Positions 43,638-54,347 of a stretch of DNA of 64,000 nucleotides are shown here, piece after piece; position 1 is the first letter of the stretch, and the number at the start of each line of letters is the position of its first letter. Source of the DNA: Gallionella sp. (lineage in GTDB: Bacteria; Pseudomonadota; Gammaproteobacteria; Burkholderiales; Gallionellaceae); assembly GCA_028687575.1 (NCBI GenBank), contig JAQTZW010000007.1, forward strand, positions 1-64,000, given 5' to 3'. The notes under the pieces are model-generated. The model searched no databases. It saw only the letters and a list, made by a program, of their open reading frames with translations, and had not been told where the DNA came from. The position numbers and the translations under genes are program-made.

Positions 43638-44267
43638 TTACAGTGGTTCGAAGCTGTCTGTGTCTGGATTGTGACCGAGCAATTGGCTGTGCTTGATATC
43701 CAGATACCAGCCGTGCAACTGTAACGTGCCTTCTGCTGCACGTTGCGCAATCCAGGGGAAGGTTAGCAGATTGGCTAATGAAACCAGGATTGCACGCTGT
43801 TCGCACGCCCTCAGCTGCTCTTCAGCAGTGGCATCGGCATAATCGTTTTCCACACTCAGGCGTGCTGAATCAACCAGCCGCATCCAGTCATCAATGAAAG
43901 AATCGGGATTGTTCACGCCGCCCTGCATTAGCGTCTGAATGCCGCCACAATGTTCATGACCCAACACTACGATGTGTTCCACACCCAGATTGCGGACACC
44001 ATATTCAAGCGCAGCCGTTGTGCCGTGATGTCCGACGCGCTCCTCATTTGGCGGTACCAGATTGGCGACATTGCGTATAACAAACAACTCGCCGGGTGAG
44101 CAGTCGAAAATGATGGCGGGGTCTACTCGGGAGTCGCAGCACCCGACAATCAGGAATTTTGGCTTTTGCCCTTCCACGAACAGTCGGGAAAACATGGCCT
44201 CGGTACGCGGGTTGTGGTTTTCGCGGAAACGCGAGAAACCCGCGAGCAATTGCTGCGGCAAACTCAT
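43638..44267 (-). CDS. Beta-class carbonic anhydrase
   Basis: The 209-residue enzyme hydrates CO2 to bicarbonate. The zinc site is CCDSRVDP and HEHCGG (Cys, Asp-Arg dyad, His, Cys). The start at 44267 is set by a GAGG site; 44279 would be longer. In this CO2-fixing organism it should supply CO2/bicarbonate near the RuBisCO genes a few kb away. Confidence 0.93.
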   Translation of the reverse strand: MSLPQQLLAGFSRFRENHNPRTEAMFSRLFVEGQKPKFLIVGCCDSRVDPAIIFDCSPGELFVIRNVANLVPPNEERVGHHGTTAALEYGVRNLGVEHIVVLGHEHCGGIQTLMQGGVNNPDSFIDDWMRLVDSARLSVENDYADATAEEQLRACEQRAILVSLANLLTFPWIAQRAAEGTLQLHGWYLDIKHSQLLGHNPDTDSFEPL

Positions 44268-44358
44268 CTCAATCCTCACGAAAATGTGGCATAAATCGGC
44301 TCAACCAGGTTGGTTCGCGGAGTCTTTGCGCCGTCCGGCAGGCTCCGCTGCAAAGGGT

Positions 44359-45243
44359 CTATTCGGCAGTCAGGCGCTGCAGGGCTTCGCGGTATTTGTC
44401 TGCAGTATGCTGCAGCACGTCGGCGGGAATGTTCGGAGCTGCCGACTTTTTATCCCAACCGGAGGCTTCCAGCCAGTCACGTACAAACTGCTTGTCGAAG
44501 CTGGGTGGATTACTGCCCACGCGATATTCCTCGGCAGGCCAGAAGCGCGATGAATCGGGTGTCAGCGCCTCATCAATCAGGTACAGCGTGCCTGTCTCAT
44601 CGACACCGAACTCGAATTTTGTGTCCGCGATGATGATGCCCTTGGTCGCCGCATAATTTGCCGCTTCCTCATAAAGCTTGATCGCTGCGTCGCGCACTTC
44701 ACAGGCGCGTTCCTCGCCCAGCAGTTCCACGACCTGAGCGAACGAGATATTTTCGTCGTGATCGCCCACTGCGGCTTTGGTGGAAGGGGTGAACAGTGGC
44801 TGTGGCAGTTTCTCTGCCTCGCGCAATCCGGCGGGCAAGGCGATGCCACATACGGCACCGGTCTTCTGGTAATCCTTCCAGCCGGAACCGACCAGATAAC
44901 CGCGCACAATCGCCTCAATCGGCAAAGGCGTGAGCTTCAGGGTTACAAAGGCGCGACCGCGTACCTGAGACTGCTCGCCCTCGCCTTTTACTACTGACTC
45001 CGGGTCGATGCCGCTCAAGTGATTGGGCAGGATGTGTGCCAACTTTTTAAACCAGAAATTCGACAGGGTAGTGAGCACCTCGCCTTTGCCCGGAATCGGG
45101 TCGGGCAGGATCACGTCGAACGCCGACAGGCGGTCGGTCTGGACGATCATCAGATGTTGCGCGTCCACTTCATAAAGATCGCGCACCTTGCCGCGATGCA
45201 GGAAGGGCAGGCTGGTCAGATTGGAATGGTGCAGTGCGGACAT
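44359..45243 (-). CDS. purC: SAICAR synthase
   Basis: The 294-residue enzyme joins aspartate to CAIR in purine synthesis. It shows [13 protein letters not shown] at the start, then [18 protein letters not shown] and the [18 protein letters not shown] region. It follows purE with 30 bases between. Either ATG (45243 or 45246) could be used behind AAGGAAAC. Confidence 0.94.
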   Translation of the reverse strand: MSALHHSNLTSLPFLHRGKVRDLYEVDAQHLMIVQTDRLSAFDVILPDPIPGKGEVLTTLSNFWFKKLAHILPNHLSGIDPESVVKGEGEQSQVRGRAFVTLKLTPLPIEAIVRGYLVGSGWKDYQKTGAVCGIALPAGLREAEKLPQPLFTPSTKAAVGDHDENISFAQVVELLGEERACEVRDAAIKLYEEAANYAATKGIIIADTKFEFGVDETGTLYLIDEALTPDSSRFWPAEEYRVGSNPPSFDKQFVRDWLEASGWDKKSAAPNIPADVLQHTADKYREALQRLTAE

Positions 45244-45273
45244 CATGTTTCCTTGCAAACGGTAAGAGGGTGA

Positions 45274-45768
45274 CTACGCCAACGCGGGCAAAGTGGTTTC
45301 GGCAATCTTCACAGCCTGTTGCTTGCGATATTCGGTCAGTTGCTCTGCCAGATTTGTGTCGTTCAGGGCCAACATGGAGATAGCGAACAGCCCGGCATTG
45401 GCGGCGCCTGCTTCACCGATGGCGAAGGTGGCGACCGGGATGCCCTTGGGCATCTGCACGATGGATAGTAAAGAATCCATGCCTTTGAGATATTTGGATG
45501 GGATAGGCACGCCCAGTACTGGCAGTGTGGTCTTGCCGGCGATCACGCCTGCCAGATGCGCGGCACCGCCTGCCCCCGCGATGAAGCATTGCACGCCCGC
45601 TTCACTTACTTCTTTAATATATTCGAACAGCAGATCCGGGGAGCGGTGCGCGGAAATCACACGCGCGTCATACGCCACACCGAAATCTTTCAATTGCTGT
45701 GCGGCCTGGCTCATGATATCCCAGTCATTTGCGCTGCCCATGATGATGGAAACCAAAGGTTTGTTCAT
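45274..45768 (-). CDS. purE: 5-carboxyaminoimidazole ribonucleotide mutase PurE
   Basis: The 164-residue protein has the PurE signature IIMGSANDWDIM and VISAHRSPD. It converts N5-CAIR to CAIR, feeding PurC, encoded next to it. purK is not adjacent in this window, which is less usual. Confidence 0.93.
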   Translation of the reverse strand: MNKPLVSIIMGSANDWDIMSQAAQQLKDFGVAYDARVISAHRSPDLLFEYIKEVSEAGVQCFIAGAGGAAHLAGVIAGKTTLPVLGVPIPSKYLKGMDSLLSIVQMPKGIPVATFAIGEAGAANAGLFAISMLALNDTNLAEQLTEYRKQQAVKIAETTLPALA

Positions 45769-45798
45769 TTTCTTGCCTGATAATGGTAGACGTAATAA

Positions 45799-45819
45799 CG
45801 CCCCCGTTGCCGGGGGCGT
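45799..45819 (-). terminator. Hairpin between fbp and purE
   Basis: ACGCCCCCG pairs with CGGGGGCGT around a four-base TTGC loop (45799-45819). It follows fbp on the minus strand, with no long T tract (TTATTA only). It may be a terminator of fbp or an mRNA-stabilising hairpin. Confidence 0.6.
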
Positions 45820-45828
45820 CGTTAAACG

Positions 45829-46830
45829 TTAAGCGCCTTTGTGATAACCCACTACGCGATCAACTTCATTTTTGGAACCCAGGATGACTGGCACGCGCTG
45901 GTGCAGACCAGTTGGTGTCAGTTCCATAATACGCTCACGGCCAGTTGAGCTTACGCCGCCAGCCTGCTCCACGATGAAGGACATCGGGTTTGCCTCATAC
46001 ATCAGGCGCAGTTTGCCCGCCTTGCCGGCTTCCTTGGTGTCGAACGGATACATGAAGATACCGCCACGAGTCAGGATACGGTGCACTTCTGCCACCATGG
46101 ATGCAACCCAACGCATGTTGAAGTTCTTCTCACGACCACCGTCTTTACCCTTCATGCACTCGTCAATGTACTTCTGTACGGGCTTTTCCCAGTAACGCTG
46201 GTTGGACATGTTGATGGCGAACTCTTGTGTGTCCGCCGGGATTTGCATGTTCGGGTGTGTCAGGAAGAAGTCGCCGACATCGCGATCCAGTGTGAAGCCG
46301 TTCACGCCATGACCCGTAGTGATCACCATCATGGTGTTCGGGCCATACAGTGCATAGCCAGCGCACACCTGCTTGGTACCCGGCTGCATGAAGTCGGCAG
46401 CAGTCGGATTGGTCACGCCTTCAGGGCAACGCAGGATGGAGAAGATCGTGCCGACAGAGATGTTCACGTCAATGTTGGAGGAACCATCCAGTGGGTCGAA
46501 AGTGATCAGGTATTTGCCGCGTGGGTATTGCTTGGGAATCTCGTAGATGTCATCCATCTCTTCGGAAGCCATCGCCGCCAGATGGCCGCTCCATTCATTG
46601 GCTTTGATGAATACTTCGTTGGTGATGATGTCCAGTTTTTTCTGGGTCTCACCTTGTACGTTTTCGCTGCCGGCACTGCCCAGCACGCCGATCAGCGCAC
46701 CCTTGTTAACGTCATGAGCGATCTGTTTGCAGGCGGAAACGATGTCGCTCAACAAACCAGTGAACTCCCCACTGGCGCCGGGAATATTGCGTTGTTCCTC
46801 AATGATGAATTGAATCAGGCTCTTGCTCAT
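45829..46830 (-). CDS. fbp: Fructose-1,6-bisphosphatase, class I
   Basis: The 333-residue enzyme has [20 protein letters not shown] (metal site) and the tail signature [14 protein letters not shown]. It works in gluconeogenesis and in the regenerative half of the Calvin cycle, fitting the cbb genes next to it. GAGGAG is at good spacing from the ATG. It is followed by the purE/purC genes. Confidence 0.96.
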   Translation of the reverse strand: MSKSLIQFIIEEQRNIPGASGEFTGLLSDIVSACKQIAHDVNKGALIGVLGSAGSENVQGETQKKLDIITNEVFIKANEWSGHLAAMASEEMDDIYEIPKQYPRGKYLITFDPLDGSSNIDVNISVGTIFSILRCPEGVTNPTAADFMQPGTKQVCAGYALYGPNTMMVITTGHGVNGFTLDRDVGDFFLTHPNMQIPADTQEFAINMSNQRYWEKPVQKYIDECMKGKDGGREKNFNMRWVASMVAEVHRILTRGGIFMYPFDTKEAGKAGKLRLMYEANPMSFIVEQAGGVSSTGRERIMELTPTGLHQRVPVILGSKNEVDRVVGYHKGA

Positions 46831-46942
46831 GTTTTCTCCTCGGTGATTAAAGTGTATCTGTTATAAATTTATTGACGCGTGATTCTACCGCTTTTCTGGC
46901 ATGCCCTGCAGGTTTATCGGGGCTTTCCTGTATTTGGCTGAC

Positions 46943-49207
46943 TCATTTTGTCAATGAAATGAATAATTGCGGCAACTTTTCCGGCAATTGTGCAACCCTG
47001 TCCACAATGGTGTACTGCTTGCCGAAGATATCTCTGACATACTCGTCTGCCTTTGGGTCCAGGTTGATGCAATAGCTATAGATGCCGTCCTGATCAAGTT
47101 CATTGACTGCCTGACGTGCGTCCTGAATCAGCAGTTGCGAGTCATGGACATCAATATCCGCCGGCTCCCCATCGGTCAGGATAAGCAGCAATTTTTTGTC
47201 TGCTTGCTGTGATTTCAGGTAGTGCCCGGCATGACGCATTGCCCCGCCCATGCGGGTTGAATAGCCCGCTTCCATCGCCGACAACCGCGACTTTACTTCG
47301 TCCCCCCAACTCTCCCCGAAGCCCTTGATGTGGTAGTAACGCACATCGTGCCGGGTGTTGGAATGGAAGCCGCCGATGGCAAACGAGTCGCCAACCTGCT
47401 GGATGGACCAGGCCAGCAAAGACACCGCTTCCTGGCTCAGCTCCAGAATAGTCTGATCGCATCCTTCGGCCTTCTCGCTAAGCGATTGCGACAAGTCCAG
47501 TAACAATGTGACGGCGATGTTGCGCCCGTCGGTGCGATGCGACATATTGATGCGCGGGTCAGGGGACGAGCCGCTCTTGAAATCAATGAGCGAACGAATT
47601 GCCACGTCTAGGTCGAGTTCCGAGCCTTCTTCCTGATAGCGAATGCGCACCTTGTTCTGCGGCTTGAGCATCTCCAGCATGGCTTTCAGGCGTTTGGCCA
47701 GGGCGCTGTGCTTTTCCAGCAACCGGTCTATGTCGCCAGCATTGCCCTTGGGGTGCAATACCTCATAGACGCTAACCCAGTCAGGGCGGTAACTTTTGTT
47801 GGCGTAGTCCCACTCGTCGTAGTGGCGGGGAGGCAGGCCCTTAAGCTCTTCTTCATACTGGGGTTTTCTTTCGAGATGTTCGAACATCTCGTCTTCGTCG
47901 CCATTCTCGATGTATATCCACAGATGACGATTATCGTCACGATAACCCACCTCGGTGTTCTCGAATAATATGTTGGGCGAATAGTCTTTGGGTGTGCGGG
48001 CAATGAACGACAGGGCGAGACTGGCCATCTCCGGGCTACTGCTCTCACCGTTGCGCATGATTTGGTGAAAGCGGCCCGCGAAATCCCTGATTGCTTCATT
48101 TTTGTATTCGAAGTCTGGATCGAGAATGGCGCGCGACAACAGCGCCAGACGCACGCGTATGGTCGAAGCCTGCTTGCTGTCTATGTCCAGCAGACTTTCG
48201 TCCGGAATCGGGTGTAATGCGATGAATAACCGGCGGAGGCCAGGATAACGCTGCATGGCCAGCCAATCCACGCGACAGTCCTCGAAGGCTTCCACGCCCA
48301 CGCGCTGGATTGGACTCCAGTTGTCAACGATCATTTTGGTGCTCCAGCGTCGGTGCGCTGCGATATGCGCCAGTGTTGCGCGGTAGCGATCCATCCCGGA
48401 AATGTCATTCAGATCATCATAGACATCGGGCAGGCGTATCCCCTGCTCGTCGAAATAGGGTACCGGTTTGACCAAATCTTCGAAAGCCAGCGAGTAAGGA
48501 GCAAGGCGATCCTTATCCTGCCACAGGCCTTGCATATACAGGCCCAACTTGCGCTCGTTATTGATAAACAAAGTGCCGTGACGCTCGCGCTGTAACACCG
48601 CCTTGGAGTCGGCCGATTGCAGCGTGAAGTATTCAATCTGACGCTCTGGATGATTGTTGTAATAGCGTATGCCGTATTCGATCCAGTTTTTCAGCCCGAC
48701 CAGAGGCACCATGGCAAGTATGCGCGGTGCCTGTTTGAGCATGTCGGACAAACCGGGGCTGGGGAAGGTCGTGTGATGACCGTGCACCGAACCAGATGTC
48801 CTGTTCATCATATCGCGTACGATTTCGATGTACCGTTTGAACAATTCATGGCTGGGTAACAAGCGAGCGACAGCGCCGCTGGTTTGCAGGAAGGGCACGA
48901 TGGATTTGAAATTGGTATGGGTGGACATGTAATGCGCAAATTCACGCAGCTCCACCAATACTTCCTCTCCCAGCACACTGGCAGCGCCCGGTGCTTCTTC
49001 CAGATAAACCAGTAGCGGCTCCGGTCCCCGCCCCATCTTGCCTAAAAACCGGGCATTGTCGAGATAGGAGTCAAGGCCTACAGGCGAGAGTAGTGCCCTG
49101 GCTTCCTTCAAGCATTCATCGAAAACGTTGTCAACCAGAGCAAACTTGCACTCCAGCTTCTGCCAATACACCTCGAATTCAGCACTTCTTGCGAGAACTT
49201 CAGGCAT
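46943..49207 (-). CDS. cbbO: CbbO, VWA-domain RuBisCO activase partner
   Basis: The 754-residue protein is the CbbO adaptor of the CbbQ2O2-type RuBisCO activase. The C-terminal VWA domain has a MIDAS motif LLLDLSQSLSEK; the N-terminal half is helical. It is downstream of cbbQ with a 63-base gap. In characterised CbbQO systems the VWA domain contacts an acidic residue on RuBisCO. Length fits. Confidence 0.93.
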   Translation of the reverse strand: MPEVLARSAEFEVYWQKLECKFALVDNVFDECLKEARALLSPVGLDSYLDNARFLGKMGRGPEPLLVYLEEAPGAASVLGEEVLVELREFAHYMSTHTNFKSIVPFLQTSGAVARLLPSHELFKRYIEIVRDMMNRTSGSVHGHHTTFPSPGLSDMLKQAPRILAMVPLVGLKNWIEYGIRYYNNHPERQIEYFTLQSADSKAVLQRERHGTLFINNERKLGLYMQGLWQDKDRLAPYSLAFEDLVKPVPYFDEQGIRLPDVYDDLNDISGMDRYRATLAHIAAHRRWSTKMIVDNWSPIQRVGVEAFEDCRVDWLAMQRYPGLRRLFIALHPIPDESLLDIDSKQASTIRVRLALLSRAILDPDFEYKNEAIRDFAGRFHQIMRNGESSSPEMASLALSFIARTPKDYSPNILFENTEVGYRDDNRHLWIYIENGDEDEMFEHLERKPQYEEELKGLPPRHYDEWDYANKSYRPDWVSVYEVLHPKGNAGDIDRLLEKHSALAKRLKAMLEMLKPQNKVRIRYQEEGSELDLDVAIRSLIDFKSGSSPDPRINMSHRTDGRNIAVTLLLDLSQSLSEKAEGCDQTILELSQEAVSLLAWSIQQVGDSFAIGGFHSNTRHDVRYYHIKGFGESWGDEVKSRLSAMEAGYSTRMGGAMRHAGHYLKSQQADKKLLLILTDGEPADIDVHDSQLLIQDARQAVNELDQDGIYSYCINLDPKADEYVRDIFGKQYTIVDRVAQLPEKLPQLFISLTK

Positions 49208-49270
49208 CGTTAATCACCACCATTTAATGTCTATTTCAATCAGTTGGCAAAGACCTGCTTGATCCGGGCC

Positions 49271-50074
49271 TTAACCGAAAGCGGCGTCAATAGCGTGATC
49301 AAGCGTGTCGCGAATGTCGGCATCGTCAGTAATCGGGCGCACCAGTGCCATACGGCAGGCAGCTTTGGCATCCACGCCGTTCTTGATCAGCGTGGCGGCG
49401 TAAACGAGCAGGCGCGTTGAAATGCCTTCATCCAAGCCATGCCCCTTCAGGTTGCGAGCGGTTTGGCCGATCTGCACCAGCTTGCTGGTCACTTCCTTGT
49501 CGAGGCCGGTTTCCTTGGAGAGAATCTCGGATTCCAGGCTGGCTTCCGGATAGTCAAATTCAAAACCGGTAAAACGTTGCTTGGTGGACTGCTTCAGATC
49601 CTTCATCAGACTCTGATAACCGGGGTTGTAGGAAATCACCAACTGGAAATCCTTGTGCGCCTCAATCAGTTCACCCTTTTTGTCCAATGGCAGGGTGCGA
49701 CGGTGGTCGGTCAGTGGGTGGATCACCACGGTGGTGTCCTGGCGCGCTTCGACTACCTCATCCAGATAACAGATGGCGCCGATGCGGGCTGCTGTGGTCA
49801 GGGGGCCATCCAGCCAGCGGGTGCCGTTGGCATCCAGCAGATAGCGTCCAACCAAGTCACTGGCGGTCATATCTTCATTGCAGGCCACTGTGATCAGCGG
49901 CTTGTTCAATTTCCAGGCCATGTATTCGATGAAGCGGGATTTACCGCAACCTGTCGGGCCTTTTACCATGACCGGCAATCGCGCGGCATAGGCTGCTTCG
50001 TACAGGGCGACTTCATCCGCTTGTGCTTGATAGAAGGGTTCGTTGTGTACCTTGTATTGATCTGTGTTGATCAT
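49271..50074 (-). CDS. cbbQ: CbbQ, MoxR-type AAA+ RuBisCO activase ATPase
   Basis: The 267-residue hexameric ATPase has Walker A GPTGCGKS (39-46), Walker B ICYLDEVVEARQD and an arginine-rich sensor region. Together with CbbO it removes inhibitory sugar phosphates from RuBisCO. Its start lies behind GGAGTGAG, downstream of a hairpin that separates it from cbbM. Confidence 0.95.
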   Translation of the reverse strand: MINTDQYKVHNEPFYQAQADEVALYEAAYAARLPVMVKGPTGCGKSRFIEYMAWKLNKPLITVACNEDMTASDLVGRYLLDANGTRWLDGPLTTAARIGAICYLDEVVEARQDTTVVIHPLTDHRRTLPLDKKGELIEAHKDFQLVISYNPGYQSLMKDLKQSTKQRFTGFEFDYPEASLESEILSKETGLDKEVTSKLVQIGQTARNLKGHGLDEGISTRLLVYAATLIKNGVDAKAACRMALVRPITDDADIRDTLDHAIDAAFG

Positions 50075-50132
50075 CGCTCACTCCATGATTCGGCTTGAAT
50101 CCGCATAGGCCGAACGGTTTTTGTTTCTTTGA

Positions 50133-50167
50133 AAAATACGCCCCCAGCAAGTGGGGGCGCGTTTTTG
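50133..50167 (-). terminator. Hairpin between cbbM and cbbQ
   Basis: On the minus strand GCCCCCA pairs with TGGGGGC around a CTTGC loop, flanked by A- and T-rich runs. It follows the cbbM stop. It probably reduces read-through, so that cbbM is made in excess of cbbQ and cbbO. Confidence 0.75.
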
Positions 50168-50188
50168 TTACTTCGATACTGCTTGAGC

Positions 50189-51601
50189 TTACTTGTGTAC
50201 GCCCAGCTTCTCGCGCCAGTTCGGGAAGTACTTGTCTGCATCTTTCGGGAAAGATTCGAACGCACGCGCAAATTCCTTGTGGGTCTTCGCGTATTCGATC
50301 GGATCTGCACCTGAGTTCCAGCAGTCGTAGGCCTGATCCAAAGACTTGCCGCCGGAAGCTGCGCTGTCAATGTGACCGAAAGCACCGCCACCGCAGGTGT
50401 TGATCAGGTTGGCGTGGCCCAGATTTTTGAAGAAACCTGGCAGACGAAGTGCGTTCATGCCGCCGGAAATGATTGGAGCAGTTGGCTTCATACCGTACCA
50501 CTTCTGATAGAAGTAAGGTCCTTGGCACTCATCGCGCTCAATCATGTAGGCCAGAACGGTCTCATTGGCATGACCTTCCATCTTGCCGTAACCCATGGTG
50601 CCCGTGTGAATACCGGAAGCGCCGCTCAGACGAGCGATCTTCATGTAGCACAGCGGATCCATACCCATTGGTGACTTGTAGGAAGTCACAGCGCCGTGGC
50701 CTGCACGGTGGAAGTGCAAGAAGGTGTCTGGGAATGCACGACGAGCAGTCGTAACACCCGCTGGACCTGTCACGAAGCCGTCAATCAGGAAGGCAACATG
50801 CTTTTCATTACCATACTTGGCGAACTCGTTCAGGATGTAATCGCCACGTGCAATGCACTCGCCATGGAAGTCGGCAGTTGCATTGGCCGAGAACAGCTTG
50901 GCTTCACCAGTTTCCTGCTGCGCACGATCCATAGTCTGGGCGACCAATGGAATCACGGTCTTCATCGGGCAGAAGGGCTGGTTAGCCTGTGGCTCATCGT
51001 TCTTGATGAATGTGCCACCGAGCCAGAACTCATAACATGCCTTGGCAAACGGCTCAGGACGCAGACCCAGCTTAGGCTTGATGATGGTACCGGCGATGTA
51101 GCCACCGTTTTCCCTTGGACGACCCAGAACTTCCCACAGATCGGCAATGCCGGCACTCGGGCCGTCAAACTTCCTGACCATGACTTCTGGCACCATGAAG
51201 TCCAGCATGCGCAGACCAGCATGATCGCCCATACCCTGGTTGTTACCCAGAATCAGGGACCACATATGGGAGACATTGAATTGGCCGTCGGTAATGTTCG
51301 GGTCAAACAACTCAACCGGATAGGCTACCTTCATCAGGCCGCCACCCTTGACAGGATCATCGCCGAAGGCGGTTTCGTCGATTTCATACACCAGCGCGTC
51401 TACGCCGCGCGTGAAGTCGTCGGTTGTGGAAACTTCAACGTTGGTGCCAGTAGAAGACTCTGCGGCAACGTGAGCAGCCACTTCCAGGAAGCCGTAGCCT
51501 TTTGCTGGAATAAGTTTGTATGCAACAAGCAGATGCCTGCCGCCAGCGATCAAATCCGCTTCTTTGAGGCTCAGATTTGCATAACGATTCGATTGATCCA
51601 T
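50189..51601 (-). CDS. cbbM: Ribulose-bisphosphate carboxylase, form II
   Basis: The 470-residue protein is a form II RuBisCO large subunit, with no small-subunit gene nearby. Active-site lysine is in [10 protein letters not shown] (Lys175) and the carbamylated lysine in [11 protein letters not shown] (Lys200). Loop 6 and the phosphate-site glycines are recognisable ([10 protein letters not shown]). Form II works best at high CO2 and low O2, fitting a microaerophilic autotroph. The ATG is set by GGAGAGG. Divergent from cbbR. Confidence 0.98.
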   Translation of the reverse strand: MDQSNRYANLSLKEADLIAGGRHLLVAYKLIPAKGYGFLEVAAHVAAESSTGTNVEVSTTDDFTRGVDALVYEIDETAFGDDPVKGGGLMKVAYPVELFDPNITDGQFNVSHMWSLILGNNQGMGDHAGLRMLDFMVPEVMVRKFDGPSAGIADLWEVLGRPRENGGYIAGTIIKPKLGLRPEPFAKACYEFWLGGTFIKNDEPQANQPFCPMKTVIPLVAQTMDRAQQETGEAKLFSANATADFHGECIARGDYILNEFAKYGNEKHVAFLIDGFVTGPAGVTTARRAFPDTFLHFHRAGHGAVTSYKSPMGMDPLCYMKIARLSGASGIHTGTMGYGKMEGHANETVLAYMIERDECQGPYFYQKWYGMKPTAPIISGGMNALRLPGFFKNLGHANLINTCGGGAFGHIDSAASGGKSLDQAYDCWNSGADPIEYAKTHKEFARAFESFPKDADKYFPNWREKLGVHK

Positions 51602-51682
51602 AATTTACCTCTCCTGTGTGTTAACGATTTATTCACTAACTACCAACAACGTGTTACAGGTCGCCACTATAGGGACACTCTC

Positions 51683-51744
51683 CCATAAGCGATAGTCAAT
51701 TATTTTTATTGGTACCATAAGCTTTGCTTATGGTTATGTATAAT
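51683..51744. promoter_or_regulatory. CbbR operator and cbbR -10 element
   Basis: ACCATAAGC (51714-51722) and GCTTATGGT (51726-51734) form a perfect 9-bp palindrome with a 3-base spacer, containing TAA-N7-TTA. A further half-site CCATAAGC lies at 51683-51690. TATAAT (51739-51744) is a good -10 for cbbR, with its -35 under the palindrome. This is the classical layout of a LysR-type divergent control region. Confidence 0.7.
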
Positions 51745-51781
51745 CGCGCAATCCTGAAAACGCCATCTTTACCATCCGCGC

Positions 51782-52708
51782 ATGCTCCACTTCACGCTAA
51801 GACAACTGCAGGTATTCGAGAAAGTGGCCAGTCACTTGAACTACTCGCGGGCGGCCGAAGAACTATACCTCTCGCAACCAGCCGTGTCTATGCAAATCAA
51901 GCAACTTGAAGGGCATATCGGCCTTGCCCTGTTTGAGCAAATGGGCAAAAAAATATTCCTCACCCAAGCGGGTTCCGAATTGTTCCATTATGCCCGCAGC
52001 ATTTCTCTGCAAATGGCGGAGATGGAGGCTATTTTTGATGAAATGAAAGGTGTGGGGCAAGGCCGGCTGACGCTGTCCGTGGTGAATACCGCCAATTACT
52101 TCACCCCGCAACTTTTGGCAAAATTTTGCCAGCGGCATCCCGGCATCAATGTGATCCTGCAGGTAGCGAACCGCGATGCCGTACTCAAGCAGTTGGCTGA
52201 CAACACGACCGATCTGGCCATCATGGGAAAGCCGCCTGAAGATCTCGACATCAACGCCGAATCGTTCATGGACAACCCCTTGGTGGTGATTGCACAGCCC
52301 GGCCATGCGCTGTCCGGTATCAAGCGCATTAAATTTGCGCAATTGGCCGAGCAGACTTTTTTGTCGCGGGAAAAGGGGTCCGGTACGCGCAGTGCAATGG
52401 AGCGTGTATTTGCGAGGCATCATATCCAGCCGAGCATCAGCATGGAGATGGAGACCAATGAGGCCATCAAGCAAGCCGTACAGGCGGGAATGGGGCTGGG
52501 CATCCTGTCACTGCACAGCATAGAGCTGGAGCTGGAGACCGGGCGGTTGGTGGTGCTGGATGTGGAAAACTTTCCGTTATTGCGCCAATGGTTCATCGCA
52601 CACCGCAACAACAAACGCCTGACTATGGCTGCCTCGGCGTTCAAGAGTTTTTTGCTGACAGAGGCGCGAAGCATAGATCAGGAAAAATTCAGTCTATCTA
52701 CCAAGTAG
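51782..52708 (+). CDS. cbbR: LysR-type Calvin-cycle regulator CbbR
   Basis: The 308-residue protein has an N-terminal LysR helix-turn-helix (FTLRQLQVFEKVASHLNYSR, LYLSQPAVSMQIKQLE) and a ligand-binding domain. It is transcribed divergently from cbbM over an operator with CbbR-like palindromes. CbbR activates cbb genes in response to reduced metabolites or energy state. Confidence 0.94.
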   Translation: MLHFTLRQLQVFEKVASHLNYSRAAEELYLSQPAVSMQIKQLEGHIGLALFEQMGKKIFLTQAGSELFHYARSISLQMAEMEAIFDEMKGVGQGRLTLSVVNTANYFTPQLLAKFCQRHPGINVILQVANRDAVLKQLADNTTDLAIMGKPPEDLDINAESFMDNPLVVIAQPGHALSGIKRIKFAQLAEQTFLSREKGSGTRSAMERVFARHHIQPSISMEMETNEAIKQAVQAGMGLGILSLHSIELELETGRLVVLDVENFPLLRQWFIAHRNNKRLTMAASAFKSFLLTEARSIDQEKFSLSTK

Positions 52709-52825
52709 TTGCCGCTCATCACGGGACGCCTATCCGTTTATCCGACTTGTGCCGCCTCCAGTCGGTTGGTGATAGCGGCATGATTATCCCCCCCTTATTA
52801 TGCGAACACCCCAAGGAGACAAGCC

Positions 52826-53224
52826 ATGAAAACGCAACGAGGATTTACCCTGATTGAACTGATGATTGTAGTCGGCATCGTCGGCATCCTCATGCGCATT
52901 GCGTGGCCTATGTACAGTAATTACCTGATTCGGGGAAAAATAGCAGAGGCGCATTCCACGCTGACAACGACGCGGGTGCAATTTGAGCAGTTTTATCAGG
53001 ACAACAGAACCTACGTCGGGGCGGCATGTCCTGCAGCAACCACCTATTTCAGTTATACCTGCACCCAGGCGGCCAGTACCTACACCGTCAGGGCCAACAA
53101 TGTCGCCGCCAAGGGGCTGGGCGCGGCAGGAAGTTACGGCTATACGATCAATGAAAGCAATGTCCGGGCGACGCCTGCCTTCCCCGGTGGCAAGAGCAGC
53201 ACCAACTCATGGCTGACAAAATGA
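52826..53224 (+). CDS. pilE: Type IV pilin-like protein PilE
   Basis: The 132-residue protein has a short leader and the type IV pilin cleavage motif [16 protein letters not shown], a hydrophobic helix and paired cysteines (Cys67-Cys78 region). It is the first gene of a minor-pilin operon. AAGGAG precedes the start. As is common for PilE-type minor pilins it is short. Confidence 0.88.
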   Translation: MKTQRGFTLIELMIVVGIVGILMRIAWPMYSNYLIRGKIAEAHSTLTTTRVQFEQFYQDNRTYVGAACPAATTYFSYTCTQAASTYTVRANNVAAKGLGAAGSYGYTINESNVRATPAFPGGKSSTNSWLTK

Positions 53225-53856
53225 TTACCTCGAAACCCAATCTGCAGCGCGGCGTGTCGCTGATAGAAACCATGGTGACGGTCGCAGTGATCGGCATCAT
53301 GCTCGGTGTGGGTCTGCCAAGTTTGGCGGTCTGGATGAAAAGCAATCAGATCAAATCTTCTTCACAGAACATTTTGACCGGCTTGCAACTCGCTCGGGGC
53401 GAAGCTGTGCGGCAGAATTCACGCGTGTTGTTCCAGTTGACCGATAGCGGCGCGACTGGCGTACCAACCTGGACGGTTTGGTCATACAGCAGCCAGCCCT
53501 GTCAAACCGTTGCCAATGCTTTTCCCTGTCCGATTGAGTCCAGCCAGTCCAGCGAGGGTGGCAATACTGCGCGGATCGGCGTGAATGCCGATGACATAAG
53601 TGGTGCCGGCTATTCTTACACCACTGCCATTGCGGCAGGCACAGGGATGGGCGTAAGCCCACGCCCGGGCGTGGTATTCAACGCCTTTGGTCAGGTATTG
53701 AATGACGGGGCGGCCAATGCGATTGCGACACGCATCACCCGCATTGATATTACAGATGCCCGGGAAACCAGAGCGCGCCGGATGGTTGTGCGCATTCCCG
53801 CCGGTGGTTCCGCAACGATGTGCGATCCTGCAGCCAAAAACTCGCAAGGTTGCTGA
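53221..53856 (+). CDS. fimT: Minor pilin FimT/GspH
   Basis: The 211-residue protein has a pilin leader ([17 protein letters not shown]) and a GspH/FimT domain ([14 protein letters not shown]). Its ATG overlaps the pilE stop (ATGA). FimT-type minor pilins prime assembly and bind DNA in some competent bacteria. Confidence 0.85.
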   Translation: MITSKPNLQRGVSLIETMVTVAVIGIMLGVGLPSLAVWMKSNQIKSSSQNILTGLQLARGEAVRQNSRVLFQLTDSGATGVPTWTVWSYSSQPCQTVANAFPCPIESSQSSEGGNTARIGVNADDISGAGYSYTTAIAAGTGMGVSPRPGVVFNAFGQVLNDGAANAIATRITRIDITDARETRARRMVVRIPAGGSATMCDPAAKNSQGC

Positions 53857-53865
53857 GGAGGATTT

Positions 53866-54345
53866 GTGATTACCAATTTCAACATGCAAAATAAGTCAGC
53901 GCAGCAGGGCGCAGTGCTGCTGGAAGCGTTGATCGCCTTCCTGATCTTTTCGATGGGTCTGCTCGGCGTGATCGGTTTGCAGGCAACTGCGATCAACAAC
54001 ACGCTGGATGCGCGTTACCGCAGTGATGCGGCGTTCCTCGCCAACCAGGTCATTGCGCAGATGTGGGCTGACTCGCAAGCTAACACAGCGACCGTACCCA
54101 CTACTTACACCATCAAGCCGAGCTATGCCTGCAATCCCTGCACCAAAGCCAACGGCAACGCCAACACTCAGGCATGGGTCTCTCAAATTCAGTCCGGTTT
54201 TTTGCCGGGCGTGAGCGATACGACTAATCAGCCAGTGATCGCTATCAACGGCAATCAGGTGACCGTTACCATGAATTGGCAGTCACCGCAGGGTGACAAG
54301 CAGACTCACAACTACATCACCAAAACCGAGATTCAGTTTAACTAG
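53866..54345 (+). CDS. pilV: Minor pilin PilV
   Basis: The 159-residue protein has a pilin-like start (GAVLLEALIAFLIFSMGLLG) and the PilV pattern of a hydrophobic helix followed by LANQVIAQMWAD. The GTG at 53866 follows GAGGAGGA; an ATG at 53884 would remove six residues. Next in the operon between fimT and pilW. Confidence 0.82.
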   Translation: MITNFNMQNKSAQQGAVLLEALIAFLIFSMGLLGVIGLQATAINNTLDARYRSDAAFLANQVIAQMWADSQANTATVPTTYTIKPSYACNPCTKANGNANTQAWVSQIQSGFLPGVSDTTNQPVIAINGNQVTVTMNWQSPQGDKQTHNYITKTEIQFN

Positions 54346-54347
54346 CC

